Positions 32,358 through 43,077 of a stretch of DNA of 64,000 nucleotides are shown here, piece by piece; the first letter of the stretch is position 1; every line of letters starts with the position of its first letter. The DNA comes from Bacteroidota bacterium (GTDB lineage Bacteria > Bacteroidota > Bacteroidia > B-17B0 > Aurantibacillaceae): positions 248,001 through 312,000 of the forward strand of contig JAUXTT010000008.1 in assembly GCA_030684395.1 (NCBI GenBank), written 5' to 3'. The notes under the pieces were generated by a model. The model had not been told where the DNA came from. It was given only the letters and a program-made list of their open reading frames with translations, and did not search any database. Both the position numbers and the translations under genes were made by a program.

Positions 32358-35300
32358 ATGGCAATACCGGCAAACAATTTTGTAATTTATAAATCTTCTG
32401 CAGGGTCGGGGAAGACCTTTACTTTGGTAAAAGAGTACCTGAAAATTGCCTTGTCGGATACACAAAACCCGCCTCAACATTACAAACGCATTTTGGCCAT
32501 TACCTTTACCAACAAGGCGGCGGCGGAAATGAAAGAGCGGGTATTAAAAGCTCTCAAAGATCTTTCGGAAAACAATCCTGATAGTAATCGGGATGAAACA
32601 CTAAGAAATTTACTTTGTATTGAAACAAAACTTACGGCAGAAGAACTACAAAAACGTTCACACACATTGTTATTTGAGATCCTTCACAACTATGGAAATT
32701 TTGCAATAAGTACGATTGATAGTTTTACACACACCATAATCCGTAATTTTTCGCATGACCTTAATCTTCCCGTAAATTTTGATATTGAAACGGATGAAAG
32801 GGAGATTATTGGTAAATGCACTGATCAGCTTATCGCCCGTATCGGGATGGATGAAGAATTAACTCAATTGGTATTAGAATTTTCGAAAAGCAAAACGGAT
32901 GAGCAAAAAAGCTGGCAGGTTGATACGGAGATCAGAGCCTTTGCAGAAAAGATCATAACCAATTCGGATATTGAAAAAACCGGCATGTTGCGTTCTATGA
33001 GCATTGCCGATTTTAAGGAAATACGAAAAGAACTTTACGCTAAAAATAAAAGTATTGAGAAAGAACTGAAAGAAACCGGAGATGCTTTTTTTCTGCTCCT
33101 CAAAAAGAAAAACATTCCTGACTCTGGTTTTTACTACGGAAGTAAAGGATTGCCCGGGTACTTCAAAAAATTAAGTGAAGGGCGTTTTGATGAAGAAGGT
33201 TTACTTGGTTCTTATGTTCAGGCTACCATTAATGAAGATAAATGGTACGGACCGAAAACAGATGAATCAATAAAAGACTCTATTGATGACGCAAAGAATG
33301 AATTACTTGCTTTATTTACAAAAGCTCAGAAGATCGTAGAAAATGAACTGAGTAATTATATCATTCATGGTTCCATCCTGAAGGATCTGTATTCATTAAG
33401 CCTTATCAATGAGATCGACAAACTCATTCAGACATTTAAAGAGGAAGAAAATATTTTGTTCATCTCTGAATTTAATCAACGTATTGCTGCTATAATAAGT
33501 ACAGAGCCTGTTCCATTTATATACGAAAAAATAGGTGAGCGATACAAACACTTTTTGCTGGATGAGTTTCAGGATACTTCTGTTACGCAATGGCAGAATT
33601 TATTACCGCTATTGGATAACTCTCTTGCCGAAGGAAATTTTAACCTGATAGTTGGTGACGGGAAACAATCTATTTATCGCTGGCGTGGTGGTGAAGCGGA
33701 ACAGTTTGATGCTTTGCCTGAATTGCCTTTGATAAAAGATAGTATCAACAGAGAGTTTTGGGAAGAAAGTTTAAAACGGAATGCAGAAGTAAGACAACTG
33801 GAATATAATTTCCGCAGTTTAAAAAATGTAGTAGAATTTAACAATGACTTTTTTAACTGGATAAGTAATGAACAATTACATGAAAACTGGAAAAAGATCT
33901 ATAGCTCCGTAAGCCAAAAAGCACAGGAAAAAGCAAATGGCGGATTGGTAAGCATTGATTTTTTAGCTAAAGATGTAGAAGAGAATGCCGGACTTCAACT
34001 CTCTCTTCAACAAATTGAAAACAGCCTGCAGCGGGGTTATAAATACAAAGACATCGTTTATGTGGTTCGTTTTAATTACGAAGGGAACATAGTTGCTGAT
34101 TTTTTAAGTGAACATGGTATTCCGGTAATTTCATCCGATTCATTATTATTAAAGAACTGTAAGGAAATTTCTTTCCTGGTTGATGTATTTAACTTCCTTT
34201 CTCAGCCCGATAATGCAGTAAGAGCATCAAGTATTTTAAATTACTTATGCGACGAACATATAATTGGCAAACGAACAAAGAACGAATATCTATTGGAATT
34301 GAATACAGGTAATTTGAGCAGGAATTTTGAAGCTCTGTTGAACAAAGAAAATATCTTATTCAAGGCTTTGGATTTTGTAACTTTACCATTACTGGAATGT
34401 GCAATCCAATTGATCAACCTTTTTCAATTAAAGAACAATAAAAACTACTTACAGTTTTTTTTAGATGAGATCATTTCCTTCACTGCTTTTAACACCAATA
34501 GCATTAGCGCCTTTTTAGAATGGTGGGATAAAAAACAAAAAAACGCTTCACTTAAAATTTCGGAAGGAAGCGATGCTGTGAGAATCATGACCATTCATAA
34601 ATCAAAGGGACTGGAGTTCCCTGTTGTGATAATGCCTTTTTGTAACTGGAATTACGATAAGGGTGAATACATCTGGATAGAACCTACTGATTCATTACCT
34701 GTGGCTTTAATAAAAACCTCCAAACAAATGGAGCGGACCCAATTTGCAGGGCAGTATGATGCAGAGAAACAAAAACAATTATTAGACAATGTGAATTTGT
34801 TGTACGTTGCATTTACACGTGCAGCAAATCACTTACACATCATTTCTCAGGAGCCTAAAAAAGGAGGATCAAGTGTATATTCTTTCCTTCGTGTGTTTGC
34901 AAGTGAAAAATGCAACCTACCTGCAAGCGAGCAACACATAAGTATTGGTGAAGCAACTAAAAATACACATGAAGAGAAAAAGATCAATACCTATCCTTAT
35001 CAATTTGAACTGAACAACTGGAACCGTGTAATTAGCATTAAATCGAACGCTGAACTGGCAGGTAGAAAGCAAGATAACGAAAACAAAGAGCTCGGAATTT
35101 TAATGCATTATATTCTCTCCAAAATAAAAACACAAAATGACCTTCCTACTGCAATTAAACAATGTGTGATGGAAGGATTACTGAATGAGGCTGATGCTAA
35201 ACGAATGCAAACAGAAATTCAGGAAATTGTAAGTTCCGATTCAATAAAGACCTTTTTTGAGAATAATGCAAACAGCGCAAACGAAATTGAGATCTTATCG

Positions 35301-35498
35301 AAAGAAGGAAATGTATTGCGCCCTGACAGATTGATCTTTGAAAATGACCTGGTTAAAATTGTTGATTTCAAAACCGGTAAGCATTCCGATAAATACATTG
35401 AACAGTTGGATACATACGAAAGAGCTTTAAACGATATGGGCTACAAGTGTAAGAAGTATCTTATTTATTTGAGTGATAAAAAAGTAGTGGAATGTTAA
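32358..35498 (+). CDS. AddA/RecB-type UvrD helicase-nuclease
   Basis: Product of 1046 residues. Superfamily 1A helicase motifs: Walker A SSAGSGKTFTL (Lys 19), Ia ILAITFTNKAAAEMKERV, II HFLLDEFQDTSVTQW, III LIVGDGKQSIYRWRGGE, IV LEYNFRSLKNVV, V MTIHKSKGLEFPVVI, VI LLYVAFTRAANHLHI. The C-terminal PD-(D/E)XK nuclease has RPDRLIFENDL and VKIVDFKTGKHSDKYIEQL. This is the AddA/RecB layout used in double-strand-break end resection. No AddB/RecC-like partner is adjacent. Confidence 0.92.
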   Translation: MAIPANNFVIYKSSAGSGKTFTLVKEYLKIALSDTQNPPQHYKRILAITFTNKAAAEMKERVLKALKDLSENNPDSNRDETLRNLLCIETKLTAEELQKRSHTLLFEILHNYGNFAISTIDSFTHTIIRNFSHDLNLPVNFDIETDEREIIGKCTDQLIARIGMDEELTQLVLEFSKSKTDEQKSWQVDTEIRAFAEKIITNSDIEKTGMLRSMSIADFKEIRKELYAKNKSIEKELKETGDAFFLLLKKKNIPDSGFYYGSKGLPGYFKKLSEGRFDEEGLLGSYVQATINEDKWYGPKTDESIKDSIDDAKNELLALFTKAQKIVENELSNYIIHGSILKDLYSLSLINEIDKLIQTFKEEENILFISEFNQRIAAIISTEPVPFIYEKIGERYKHFLLDEFQDTSVTQWQNLLPLLDNSLAEGNFNLIVGDGKQSIYRWRGGEAEQFDALPELPLIKDSINREFWEESLKRNAEVRQLEYNFRSLKNVVEFNNDFFNWISNEQLHENWKKIYSSVSQKAQEKANGGLVSIDFLAKDVEENAGLQLSLQQIENSLQRGYKYKDIVYVVRFNYEGNIVADFLSEHGIPVISSDSLLLKNCKEISFLVDVFNFLSQPDNAVRASSILNYLCDEHIIGKRTKNEYLLELNTGNLSRNFEALLNKENILFKALDFVTLPLLECAIQLINLFQLKNNKNYLQFFLDEIISFTAFNTNSISAFLEWWDKKQKNASLKISEGSDAVRIMTIHKSKGLEFPVVIMPFCNWNYDKGEYIWIEPTDSLPVALIKTSKQMERTQFAGQYDAEKQKQLLDNVNLLYVAFTRAANHLHIISQEPKKGGSSVYSFLRVFASEKCNLPASEQHISIGEATKNTHEEKKINTYPYQFELNNWNRVISIKSNAELAGRKQDNENKELGILMHYILSKIKTQNDLPTAIKQCVMEGLLNEADAKRMQTEIQEIVSSDSIKTFFENNANSANEIEILSKEGNVLRPDRLIFENDLVKIVDFKTGKHSDKYIEQLDTYERALNDMGYKCKKYLIYLSDKKVVEC

Positions 35499-35518
35499 TA
35501 TTCTATTTCTCAGCGACC

Positions 35519-36298
35519 TTACATCTTATTTAATATCTCCAACACTTCCTCTTTTTTTCTTCTGGATACCGGAACTTCAACGTCGTCTATCATCCTCACA
35601 AATCCTCCCTCTCTTTTTATGAAGGCTTTTATATATTTAATATTTATCAAATGGGATTGATGAACTCTGATAAATCCAAAATCCTTTAGAAGTTCTTCGT
35701 AGTCCTTTATGGTTTTTGATATTAAAATGGGTTTATCCTGTATAAAATAAAAGGTAGTATAATTATGCTGCGATTCACATCTTGTTATATCGCTAATTGA
35801 ATAAATCTTAAGTTCATCGAAAGTTGCGAGGCAAATCTTTTTTTCTGTGTCAACTTTCAGTAAATTATTAATTAGCACCTCATGCTGATTAACTCCTTCA
35901 CTCTTGTTTGCTGCTTTTAGTTGAGTTACTCTTTTAACAGCTTCTTTGAGTTCAGAAGAGATAATCGGTTTTAGTAAATAATCAACAGCACTAAACCGAA
36001 ATGCCTGAACCGCATGCTGATCGGAAGCTGTGGTAAAAACAACATGGAAACCAGTCAGATTACCCTGTTTTTTATCTTCTTCCAACAACTGTAAAAGATG
36101 AAACCCATTACCGTCATTTAATTGAATATCTAAAAAAATAATTTCAGGTTTTAATTTTAAAATAATATCCCTGGCTGATTCCACACCTCCTGCTTCCCCA
36201 ACAATTCTGATCTCAGGGCATGCATTAGAAATGATCTCTTTTAAAAAAGTTATATTTCTTTTTTCGTCCTCAATTATAACAGCTGCTAAAGTTGTCAT
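35519..36298 (-). CDS. LytTR-family response regulator
   Basis: Product of 259 residues. Receiver domain 1-125: acidic pocket IIEDE, phospho-acceptor Asp in IIFLDIQLNDGNG and the conserved Lys in DYLLKPI. LytTR DNA-binding domain about 150-259 (IYSISDITRCESQHNYTTFY, FIRVHQSHLIN, VEVPVSRRKKEEV). It is 48 nt downstream of its likely kinase. Target promoters cannot be deduced from the window. Confidence 0.93.
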   Translation of the reverse strand: MTTLAAVIIEDEKRNITFLKEIISNACPEIRIVGEAGGVESARDIILKLKPEIIFLDIQLNDGNGFHLLQLLEEDKKQGNLTGFHVVFTTASDQHAVQAFRFSAVDYLLKPIISSELKEAVKRVTQLKAANKSEGVNQHEVLINNLLKVDTEKKICLATFDELKIYSISDITRCESQHNYTTFYFIQDKPILISKTIKDYEELLKDFGFIRVHQSHLINIKYIKAFIKREGGFVRMIDDVEVPVSRRKKEEVLEILNKM

Positions 36299-36346
36299 TG
36301 GCTTAATTTAAAAATTTGTCCATTATGCATGATTGTAAATATAAAG

Positions 36347-38311
36347 TTAAATGTACTTCAAAGGAAATATTATTCTTACCCGGGTTCCTGCAATTTCATT
36401 TTTTTCATTAAAAACATCAGAAGTATGAATCCTTATTTTTTCCTTGTTTAAAGAATTGATCACTTCCACCCTTTCTTTGGTTATTTTCATTGAAAGCGAC
36501 TTGTGATCACTTTCAATTCCCACTTTTCTTTTTAGTGATTCAGTAATTCCAATTCCGTTATCGGTTAATTCGCATATTAACTCCTGCTGATCATTTATAA
36601 AAAAGCGGATAGAAATTTTTCCCGATCCCCTTTCAGGCGTAATTCCATGTAAAATAGCATTCTCAATAAATGGCTGAATAATCATTGGAGGCACAGCAGT
36701 TGAAGTATCTATAGACTCATCAACAGCAAAATCGTATTCAAATTTCCCTTCATGACGCATCTGCTGTAAATGCATATAGGACTTCAACATTTTAATTTCA
36801 TCAAAAATCAGGATCAAACTCTCTCTCGAATGCTCCAGGTTAAACCGGATTAATCTGGAAAATACTGCCAAATAATCCAATGCAGCCATTTTATCATTTT
36901 CCGCAATAAAACCACCAATAGATCCTAATGAATTAAAAATAAAATGCGGGTTCATTTGAGCTGACAACGCATTCCGCTCCAATTCAAAATTCTTTCTTTC
37001 AAGTATATTTTTCCGCTTTAATTGCTTTCTGTTATTTAAAAGAAAAAGCAAAACTACAATCACCACAAGTGAAAATACGCCAAAATAAATATATTGCATT
37101 TTACGGCGGTATGCAGCATCTTTAATTTCCTGATTCTTCTTCAGAAGTTCAATTTCTTTCTCTTTCTTTTCTGTTTTATACTTTATTTCCAGCTCTGCAA
37201 TAGCTTTATTTGTCGACTCATTCTGAACGCTATCCTCCATCTCTTTATAAAGCTTATAATATTCAAATGCTTTACCAGGCTCTTTCATTTTTTCATAAAC
37301 GCTTGAAATACCTGAATATGCGTTTTGTTTATCCAATTTACTATTGATTTCTTTCCCTATGCTTAATTGCTTATTGAAATAAAGTAAGGCATTTTCGCTT
37401 TCATTGAGCGCAACATAAACCATAGCGATTTGAGAACTGGTTTCTGCGATTTCCTTTTTTGTACCAATTTCATTCAGTATATCCAAGGATTTCAAAAGTA
37501 ACTCCAGTGCTTTTTGATGGTTCCCGTTTAATGTATGAATAGAACCAATGGCTCCGATACAAATTGCAACGCCTTGTTTGTCGCCTATCTCTTCAGAAAT
37601 TTTCAACGACAAATTAAAACTCTCAAGGGCTTGGTGGTAATTATTTAATTGTTTGTGCGTTAAGCCAATGTTATAATAAATAAGTGAAAGAAAAAATTTG
37701 TTTTTTTGATCTGCTTCTGAAAACAAATGGCTGTAATATTTTAATGCTTCCTTAAAATTATTTTGTAGAAAATAAATATTAGCTATGTGCATTAATGAGT
37801 TTGCCTTACCCGCCTCATCTTTAATTTCTTCTCTGATTTTTAATGCTTCAAAGTAATTTTTTAGTGCTCTTTCATAATCGCCCTGATCACTATACATTAC
37901 GCCCATATTACTAATGACATCAGCAATTCCCTTCCTGTCATTCATTTCCTTTTTGATCTCCAGAGCCTTTAAATAGTACTCTTTTGCCTCATAATAACTT
38001 CCTGTATTCTCATAATAGATCCCAATTCCAATTAATGAAATTGCTTGCCCCCTTCTAAAACCAAGTTCATTAGCCGACTTTTGAGCTTTCACTAAATACT
38101 TAAAACCAATATCATAATCCCCTCCCGACAAATACGAACTCCCAATTTCATTTAATTTATTTACCAGATTTGTATCATTGGGCATTTTATCAAGTACCTT
38201 TCTTAATGAGTCTTCATTGTACTTTACTTTACCAAACAGGAAACCTGCATTTAGCATAAAAACAAAAATGCTAAAACACAGTACAATCCTATTTTTATTT
38301 AAGCTCATCAA
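36347..38311 (-). CDS. TPR-containing LytS-type sensor histidine kinase
   Basis: Product of 654 residues: a signal peptide (about 1-25), about seven TPR repeats (about 70-360; units such as AISLIGIGIYYENTGSYYEA and ADVISNMGVMYSDQGDYERA), a coiled coil, a transmembrane helix (about 400-420) and a His_kinase domain with the phospho-acceptor in LSAQMNPHFIFNSLGSI and an ATP-binding region ending in DNGIGITESL. The periplasmic TPR domain suggests it senses a protein partner. Paired with the LytTR regulator downstream. Confidence 0.9.
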   Translation of the reverse strand: MMSLNKNRIVLCFSIFVFMLNAGFLFGKVKYNEDSLRKVLDKMPNDTNLVNKLNEIGSSYLSGGDYDIGFKYLVKAQKSANELGFRRGQAISLIGIGIYYENTGSYYEAKEYYLKALEIKKEMNDRKGIADVISNMGVMYSDQGDYERALKNYFEALKIREEIKDEAGKANSLMHIANIYFLQNNFKEALKYYSHLFSEADQKNKFFLSLIYYNIGLTHKQLNNYHQALESFNLSLKISEEIGDKQGVAICIGAIGSIHTLNGNHQKALELLLKSLDILNEIGTKKEIAETSSQIAMVYVALNESENALLYFNKQLSIGKEINSKLDKQNAYSGISSVYEKMKEPGKAFEYYKLYKEMEDSVQNESTNKAIAELEIKYKTEKKEKEIELLKKNQEIKDAAYRRKMQYIYFGVFSLVVIVVLLFLLNNRKQLKRKNILERKNFELERNALSAQMNPHFIFNSLGSIGGFIAENDKMAALDYLAVFSRLIRFNLEHSRESLILIFDEIKMLKSYMHLQQMRHEGKFEYDFAVDESIDTSTAVPPMIIQPFIENAILHGITPERGSGKISIRFFINDQQELICELTDNGIGITESLKRKVGIESDHKSLSMKITKERVEVINSLNKEKIRIHTSDVFNEKNEIAGTRVRIIFPLKYI

Positions 38312-38587
38312 ATTTTGGTATTAGATTCAATGGCCCTAAATTAATTAATTTATAAAGCAAAAAGGACAATTAACTTTTGTAATAAAGGTTCTCTCTTTTC
38401 TGGTGTTTACGTTAATAGTAAATCTCAAACAAATTAGTCTTTCGGGAATATAAGAGGATTAAATAGTTGCTCAAATGAACCAAAATGTAGAACAGAGCAG
38501 CCGAATTGTAAAAGTCCCTGTTTTTTCTATTAAGTGGTGGTAAATTAGAAGAAGTTATTTCTCACTATTCACTTAAAACTAAAAAAC

Positions 38588-40189
38588 ATGAAAGTACTTT
38601 TTACTCTCTTTATTACACTTTGCATACATACCATAACGTGTGCCTCTGGTCATGTTGTAACGGTTTCTTCAAGTATAAATGAAACTTGTCCCGGCACCTG
38701 CGATGGTCAAGCTACTGTAAGTGTATCGGGTGGAACAGGTTCCTTTGCTTTTTCCTGGCTTCCTTCAGGTGGAACTGACTCTATTGCTGTTAATTTGTGT
38801 GCCGGAAGCTACACTGTTACGGTTACAGACAGCAGCGACATGTCAACTGCCACAGTAACGGTTACCATTTCTCAACCCGTAGCTCCGGTAATTTCTCTTT
38901 CTCCCTCTTATTTCATGTGCCATGGTGATTCTGTTAGTTTGGTTACAACCATTGACGGAGGGGGAGCCAACGGGTATTTTTTGAATTGGAGCCCTTTCGC
39001 ATGGATGAATTCGAATACTGTACTTTCTCCAAAATGCAGTCCTGATATTACCACTACCTACACAATTACCATTGTAGATAGTGTTGGTTGCACCTACTCG
39101 GCTTTTACAACCGTTGATGTTAACCCATTATTGACTATCGCAACAAGTGTAAGTAACCCTACTTCATGCGGGATTTGTGACGGTTCTGCAACGGTTACTC
39201 CAACGGGTGGTACTGCTCCCTATTTTTACTCCTGGGTAGGAGGTATCACTACTCAAATTAATAGTGGATTATGCCCCGGTACTTATCAAGTGGATGTAGT
39301 AGATTTAAACGGATGCACAATTGCTGCTTCGGCAATAATTAACGAACAACAATCAGCAAACCATGCTAATTTCACCATGGTTCCTGACTCTGCAAGCGCA
39401 AATACCTTTTGGGCCTTCAATACATCCGGTGGCAATGGAATAACTTATTCATGGGATTTTGGCGATGGAGGTTCTTCCACTTTATTTAATCCAACACATA
39501 CCTATGCCATCTCCGGGGTGTATAATGTGTGTTTAATTGTTTCTTCGGCAAGCAGTTGCAATGATACTCTTTGCCAATCGGTAACTGCCAGTGGAGTTAC
39601 GAATCAATGCCTTGCGCTCTTCAATATTGCAAGTGACACTACGAGCCAAAATGCATTTACATTATATAATTTTTCATACGGTACTTCACTATCGTATTTA
39701 TGGGATTTTGGTGATTCATCAACTTCCACACTTTCAAATCCAACACATACATACTCCAGCGGTTCCGGATCCTATGAAATTTGTTTAACTGTAAACAACG
39801 GAAATGGTTGCACAAGCACTTATTGCGATTCCATTTTCTCTGTTGATTCATTGGGTCGTACAAACAATTTATTATCCTTAACAGTAATTGATGTTCCTTA
39901 TGGTGTTTTAACAACAACAGGGCTAAGCAGTAATTCATCAGAAAACAGAATTGATATATACCCAAATCCGTTCACCACCATAACAATAGTGAAAATTCAA
40001 ACAGATCAACTAAATGAAATTTACTCATTTGAAATGCTTGATGAATTGGGAAAAACAGTAAAAGTAATTAGCGGAATAACCGGTAATGAATTCAGTATTT
40101 CACACGACGGTTTAAAGGGCGGAATCTACTTTTATAAAATCTATAGTTCAAAAAAATTCATTAAAGCAGGTAAGTTAGTCGCAGAGTAG
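38588..40189 (+). CDS. T9SS surface protein with SprB-like and PKD repeats
   Basis: Product of 533 residues with a signal peptide. Two SprB-like repeats (ETCPGTCDGQATVSVSGGTG, SCGICDGSATVTPTGGTAP), two PKD domains (YSWDFGDGGSSTLFNPTHTY and YLWDFGDSSTSTLSNPTHTY) and a T9SS sorting domain (DIYPNPFTTITIVKI, LKGGIYFYKIY, KLVAE). Likely a surface adhesin or gliding-related protein. It is followed after 27 nt by another T9SS gene in the same direction. 276 bp without a gene lie upstream. Confidence 0.85.
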   Translation: MKVLFTLFITLCIHTITCASGHVVTVSSSINETCPGTCDGQATVSVSGGTGSFAFSWLPSGGTDSIAVNLCAGSYTVTVTDSSDMSTATVTVTISQPVAPVISLSPSYFMCHGDSVSLVTTIDGGGANGYFLNWSPFAWMNSNTVLSPKCSPDITTTYTITIVDSVGCTYSAFTTVDVNPLLTIATSVSNPTSCGICDGSATVTPTGGTAPYFYSWVGGITTQINSGLCPGTYQVDVVDLNGCTIAASAIINEQQSANHANFTMVPDSASANTFWAFNTSGGNGITYSWDFGDGGSSTLFNPTHTYAISGVYNVCLIVSSASSCNDTLCQSVTASGVTNQCLALFNIASDTTSQNAFTLYNFSYGTSLSYLWDFGDSSTSTLSNPTHTYSSGSGSYEICLTVNNGNGCTSTYCDSIFSVDSLGRTNNLLSLTVIDVPYGVLTTTGLSSNSSENRIDIYPNPFTTITIVKIQTDQLNEIYSFEMLDELGKTVKVISGITGNEFSISHDGLKGGIYFYKIYSSKKFIKAGKLVAE

Positions 40190-40216
40190 AGTCAATAAAT
40201 ACTTAAAAAAACAATC

Positions 40217-43003
40217 ATGAAAACATATACTTTTAAACTACCTGTATTTCATCCAATTGTGCTTTGGTTGTTTTGCCTTGCACCTTTCGGACTTTTTTCC
40301 CAACCTTCCATTCAATGGCAAAAATGTTTTGGAGGCGCTTCACATGATGACGTGAATAAAATAATCGGCACTTCCGACGGAGGTTACATTGCTATTGGAG
40401 GAAGTAGTTCAACAAACGGAGATGTAACTGGCGGGCATGGAGGCGAAGATGTTTGGGTAGTTAAACTTGACGCTTCCTTTGCTATCCAATGGCAAAAAAC
40501 TTTTGGCGGAACAGGGAATGAAACAGGAATCTCCATTATTCAAACAAACGAAGGAGGCTATTTATTTACTGGTGCTACTCAAACAATAAATGATGGCGAT
40601 GTGGTAGCCAGTAATTATGTTTTTTCAGGTCCTTCAGGACCGGGACTTTTTGATGCATGGATTGTGAAGATCGACAATACCGGTACCATTCAATGGCAGA
40701 AGCGTTTAGGTGGAGGTATGTTTGATTGTGCAGAAACGGCTGTCCAAACTGTTAATGGCGATTACCTGATTGCAGCGTCTACTAATTCATGGAATGGAGA
40801 TATTACAGATAGTCATGACGATACAACAGATAACGCTCTTAGTTCAGATGTATGGTTGATAAAACTGGATGTAAGTGGAGGTTTATTATGGAAAAAGAGT
40901 TATGGTGGAAGTAAGGTGGAAGCAAAAAATTCCCTGCTATATTATACGAACTTGAGTTCATACAAGGGAAATTTTATAAGCCTTGATACAACATCAACCG
41001 GCGGGTTCATCATTGGCACTGCATCTGCTTCCGCCGACGGAGATGTAATTAATCATCATGGACCAACAACTTCATCTGATTATTGGATCTTTACAATAGA
41101 TGGAGCCGGAACTATTCAATGGCAAAACTCTTTTGGAGGAGATGGAAATGATGCGTTCAAATCAATCATCCCAACCGCTGACGGAGGCTATTTAGCTGTT
41201 GGATCTTCCACGTCAACTAACGGAAATGTTACAGGGAATCATGGAGGCGGAGATGGATGGATCATGAAATTAGACGCAGCCGGGCAGTTACAATGGCAAA
41301 AATGTTTTGGAGGCACTGCAGCAGAAACAATTAACTCCGCATTCATTACCGGCGATGGTGGTTACTTTTTATCAGGAAACAGTTTATCTGCAAATGGAGA
41401 TGTTTCAATAAACCTTGGAATGGAAGATATATGGATCATCAAAACTGATGCATCAGGAAATTTACAATGGCAAAAAGTTATGGGTGGAACACAAAAAGAT
41501 TTGGCAAGTTCTTCTGCATGGCAAACATCTGATAACGGCTTTATAGTAACAGGGCTTACCGCTTCAAATGATTTTACCGTAAACGGAATCAATCATAATA
41601 GCGGCGGCACCAATTACGATTTTTGGATTGCAAAGCTTTCTCCGATGCCAACTCATATTATCTCAGGCGTAGTGTACGGAGACTTAAATGGCAATTGCAT
41701 AAAGGAAGCGGGTGAAGTTGGTTTACAGGGAAAAATTGTAAAAGCAATGCCGGGTTACTACTACACAACTACAGATGCCAACGGTAATTATACCTTATTT
41801 GTTGACTCAGGATCTTATGTTGTGGATCATACTCCTTCATCATATTATAGTCAATCCTGTCCGTCTTCTTCCGGAAATTATAATGTAACCATTAATTATA
41901 TAACACCAAACTCTTACGGAAATAATTTTTCGGATACAATAATTTCAAATTGCACTGACCTTACAGTCTCTATTGCATCAGGCTTAATCAGGCCTTGTTT
42001 TGCTACTAATTATGCTATTGCCTACGCCAACACAGGAGTTTCCACAGCAAACAATGTAAGTGTTAGCCTAGATTTGGATCCATCGATTGTTCCTCTCAGC
42101 AGTAGCATTCCATGGACTATAGTAGGAACACAATATATTTTTAATGTAGGAACAGTTCTCCCCGGACAAACTGGTTCTATTACACTTACCAATTCAATTT
42201 CTTGTCAGGCTGTATTAGGATCGTTAAAATGTGTTAGTGCGGATATTACTACAACAGATTTTGACTGTGACACTAGCAATAACTTAAATAACTATTGCAT
42301 ACACGTAACAGGGTCTTATGATCCCAATACATTAGAAGTTGAATCACAAATAGCCACCAATGGTTTTTTAATTCAGGAGGATATTTCAACTAACGACACA
42401 TTAAATTATCTCATTCAATTTCAAAACACCGGGACTGATACTGCCTTTACAGTTGTGGTAAGAGATACATTAAGCAATTACCTTGATGGTTCTACCATTG
42501 AAATGGGAGCAACAAGTCATCCCTACACTTTTAGGATATACGGGCAGGGGATTTGCGAATGGACATTTGAAAACATTTTACTCCCTGATAGCACAACTAA
42601 TGAAGTGGAAAGTCATGGGTTTATTAGATTTAGTATAAAACAAAATCCTGGCAATTCACCCGGCACCACTATTCAAAATGGATCCGCTATCTGGTTTGAT
42701 TATAACCTACCGGTTGAAACCAATACTACTATTAATTACATACCGGTTCCGGTAAATATTGAATCTCAAATAGTAGCTCAATCAATAAATGCTTATCCTA
42801 ATCCAACCAATGGTTTATTCACTCTTGAGCTGGATACCGATGCTCAAATAATGATTACCAACGTTTTAGGAGAAACAATTTCAAGCACCACACTTTCAAA
42901 AGGTGAAAATAAAATCGATCTCCAAAATAACACGAATGGAATTTACTTTATAAAAATAATGCAGTACAATAAACAAGAGGTTATTAAAATAATTAAGCAC
43001 TAA
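40217..43003 (+). CDS. T9SS surface protein with seven tandem IQWQKxFGG repeats
   Basis: Product of 928 residues: a signal peptide, then seven repeats of about 57-77 residues (about 30-480), each opening with (I/L)QWQKxFGG and closing with DxWIxKLDxxG. A short SdrD-B-like domain follows (GVVYGDLNGNCIKEAGEVG), then a DUF11/DUF7619-type region (SYDPNTLEVESQI, LNYLIQFQNTGTDTAF, IWFDYNLPVETNTT) and a T9SS tail (AYPNPTNGLFTLELD, TNGIYFIKIMQ). Seven repeats strongly suggest a seven-bladed propeller. Probably a large cell-surface protein. Confidence 0.85.
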   Translation: MKTYTFKLPVFHPIVLWLFCLAPFGLFSQPSIQWQKCFGGASHDDVNKIIGTSDGGYIAIGGSSSTNGDVTGGHGGEDVWVVKLDASFAIQWQKTFGGTGNETGISIIQTNEGGYLFTGATQTINDGDVVASNYVFSGPSGPGLFDAWIVKIDNTGTIQWQKRLGGGMFDCAETAVQTVNGDYLIAASTNSWNGDITDSHDDTTDNALSSDVWLIKLDVSGGLLWKKSYGGSKVEAKNSLLYYTNLSSYKGNFISLDTTSTGGFIIGTASASADGDVINHHGPTTSSDYWIFTIDGAGTIQWQNSFGGDGNDAFKSIIPTADGGYLAVGSSTSTNGNVTGNHGGGDGWIMKLDAAGQLQWQKCFGGTAAETINSAFITGDGGYFLSGNSLSANGDVSINLGMEDIWIIKTDASGNLQWQKVMGGTQKDLASSSAWQTSDNGFIVTGLTASNDFTVNGINHNSGGTNYDFWIAKLSPMPTHIISGVVYGDLNGNCIKEAGEVGLQGKIVKAMPGYYYTTTDANGNYTLFVDSGSYVVDHTPSSYYSQSCPSSSGNYNVTINYITPNSYGNNFSDTIISNCTDLTVSIASGLIRPCFATNYAIAYANTGVSTANNVSVSLDLDPSIVPLSSSIPWTIVGTQYIFNVGTVLPGQTGSITLTNSISCQAVLGSLKCVSADITTTDFDCDTSNNLNNYCIHVTGSYDPNTLEVESQIATNGFLIQEDISTNDTLNYLIQFQNTGTDTAFTVVVRDTLSNYLDGSTIEMGATSHPYTFRIYGQGICEWTFENILLPDSTTNEVESHGFIRFSIKQNPGNSPGTTIQNGSAIWFDYNLPVETNTTINYIPVPVNIESQIVAQSINAYPNPTNGLFTLELDTDAQIMITNVLGETISSTTLSKGENKIDLQNNTNGIYFIKIMQYNKQEVIKIIKH

Positions 43004-43077
43004 TAATTTACGACCTTCCTTCATACTCTTAGGAATTAAAAACCCTCAGTGTATGAAGGAAATAAAAAGCAATAAGA

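Noticed and set aside
38588-43003. Possible CRISPR-like repeat signal from the recurrent caatggcaaaa words
   Set aside because: The repeats are in-frame protein repeats of variable length, not uniform spacers.
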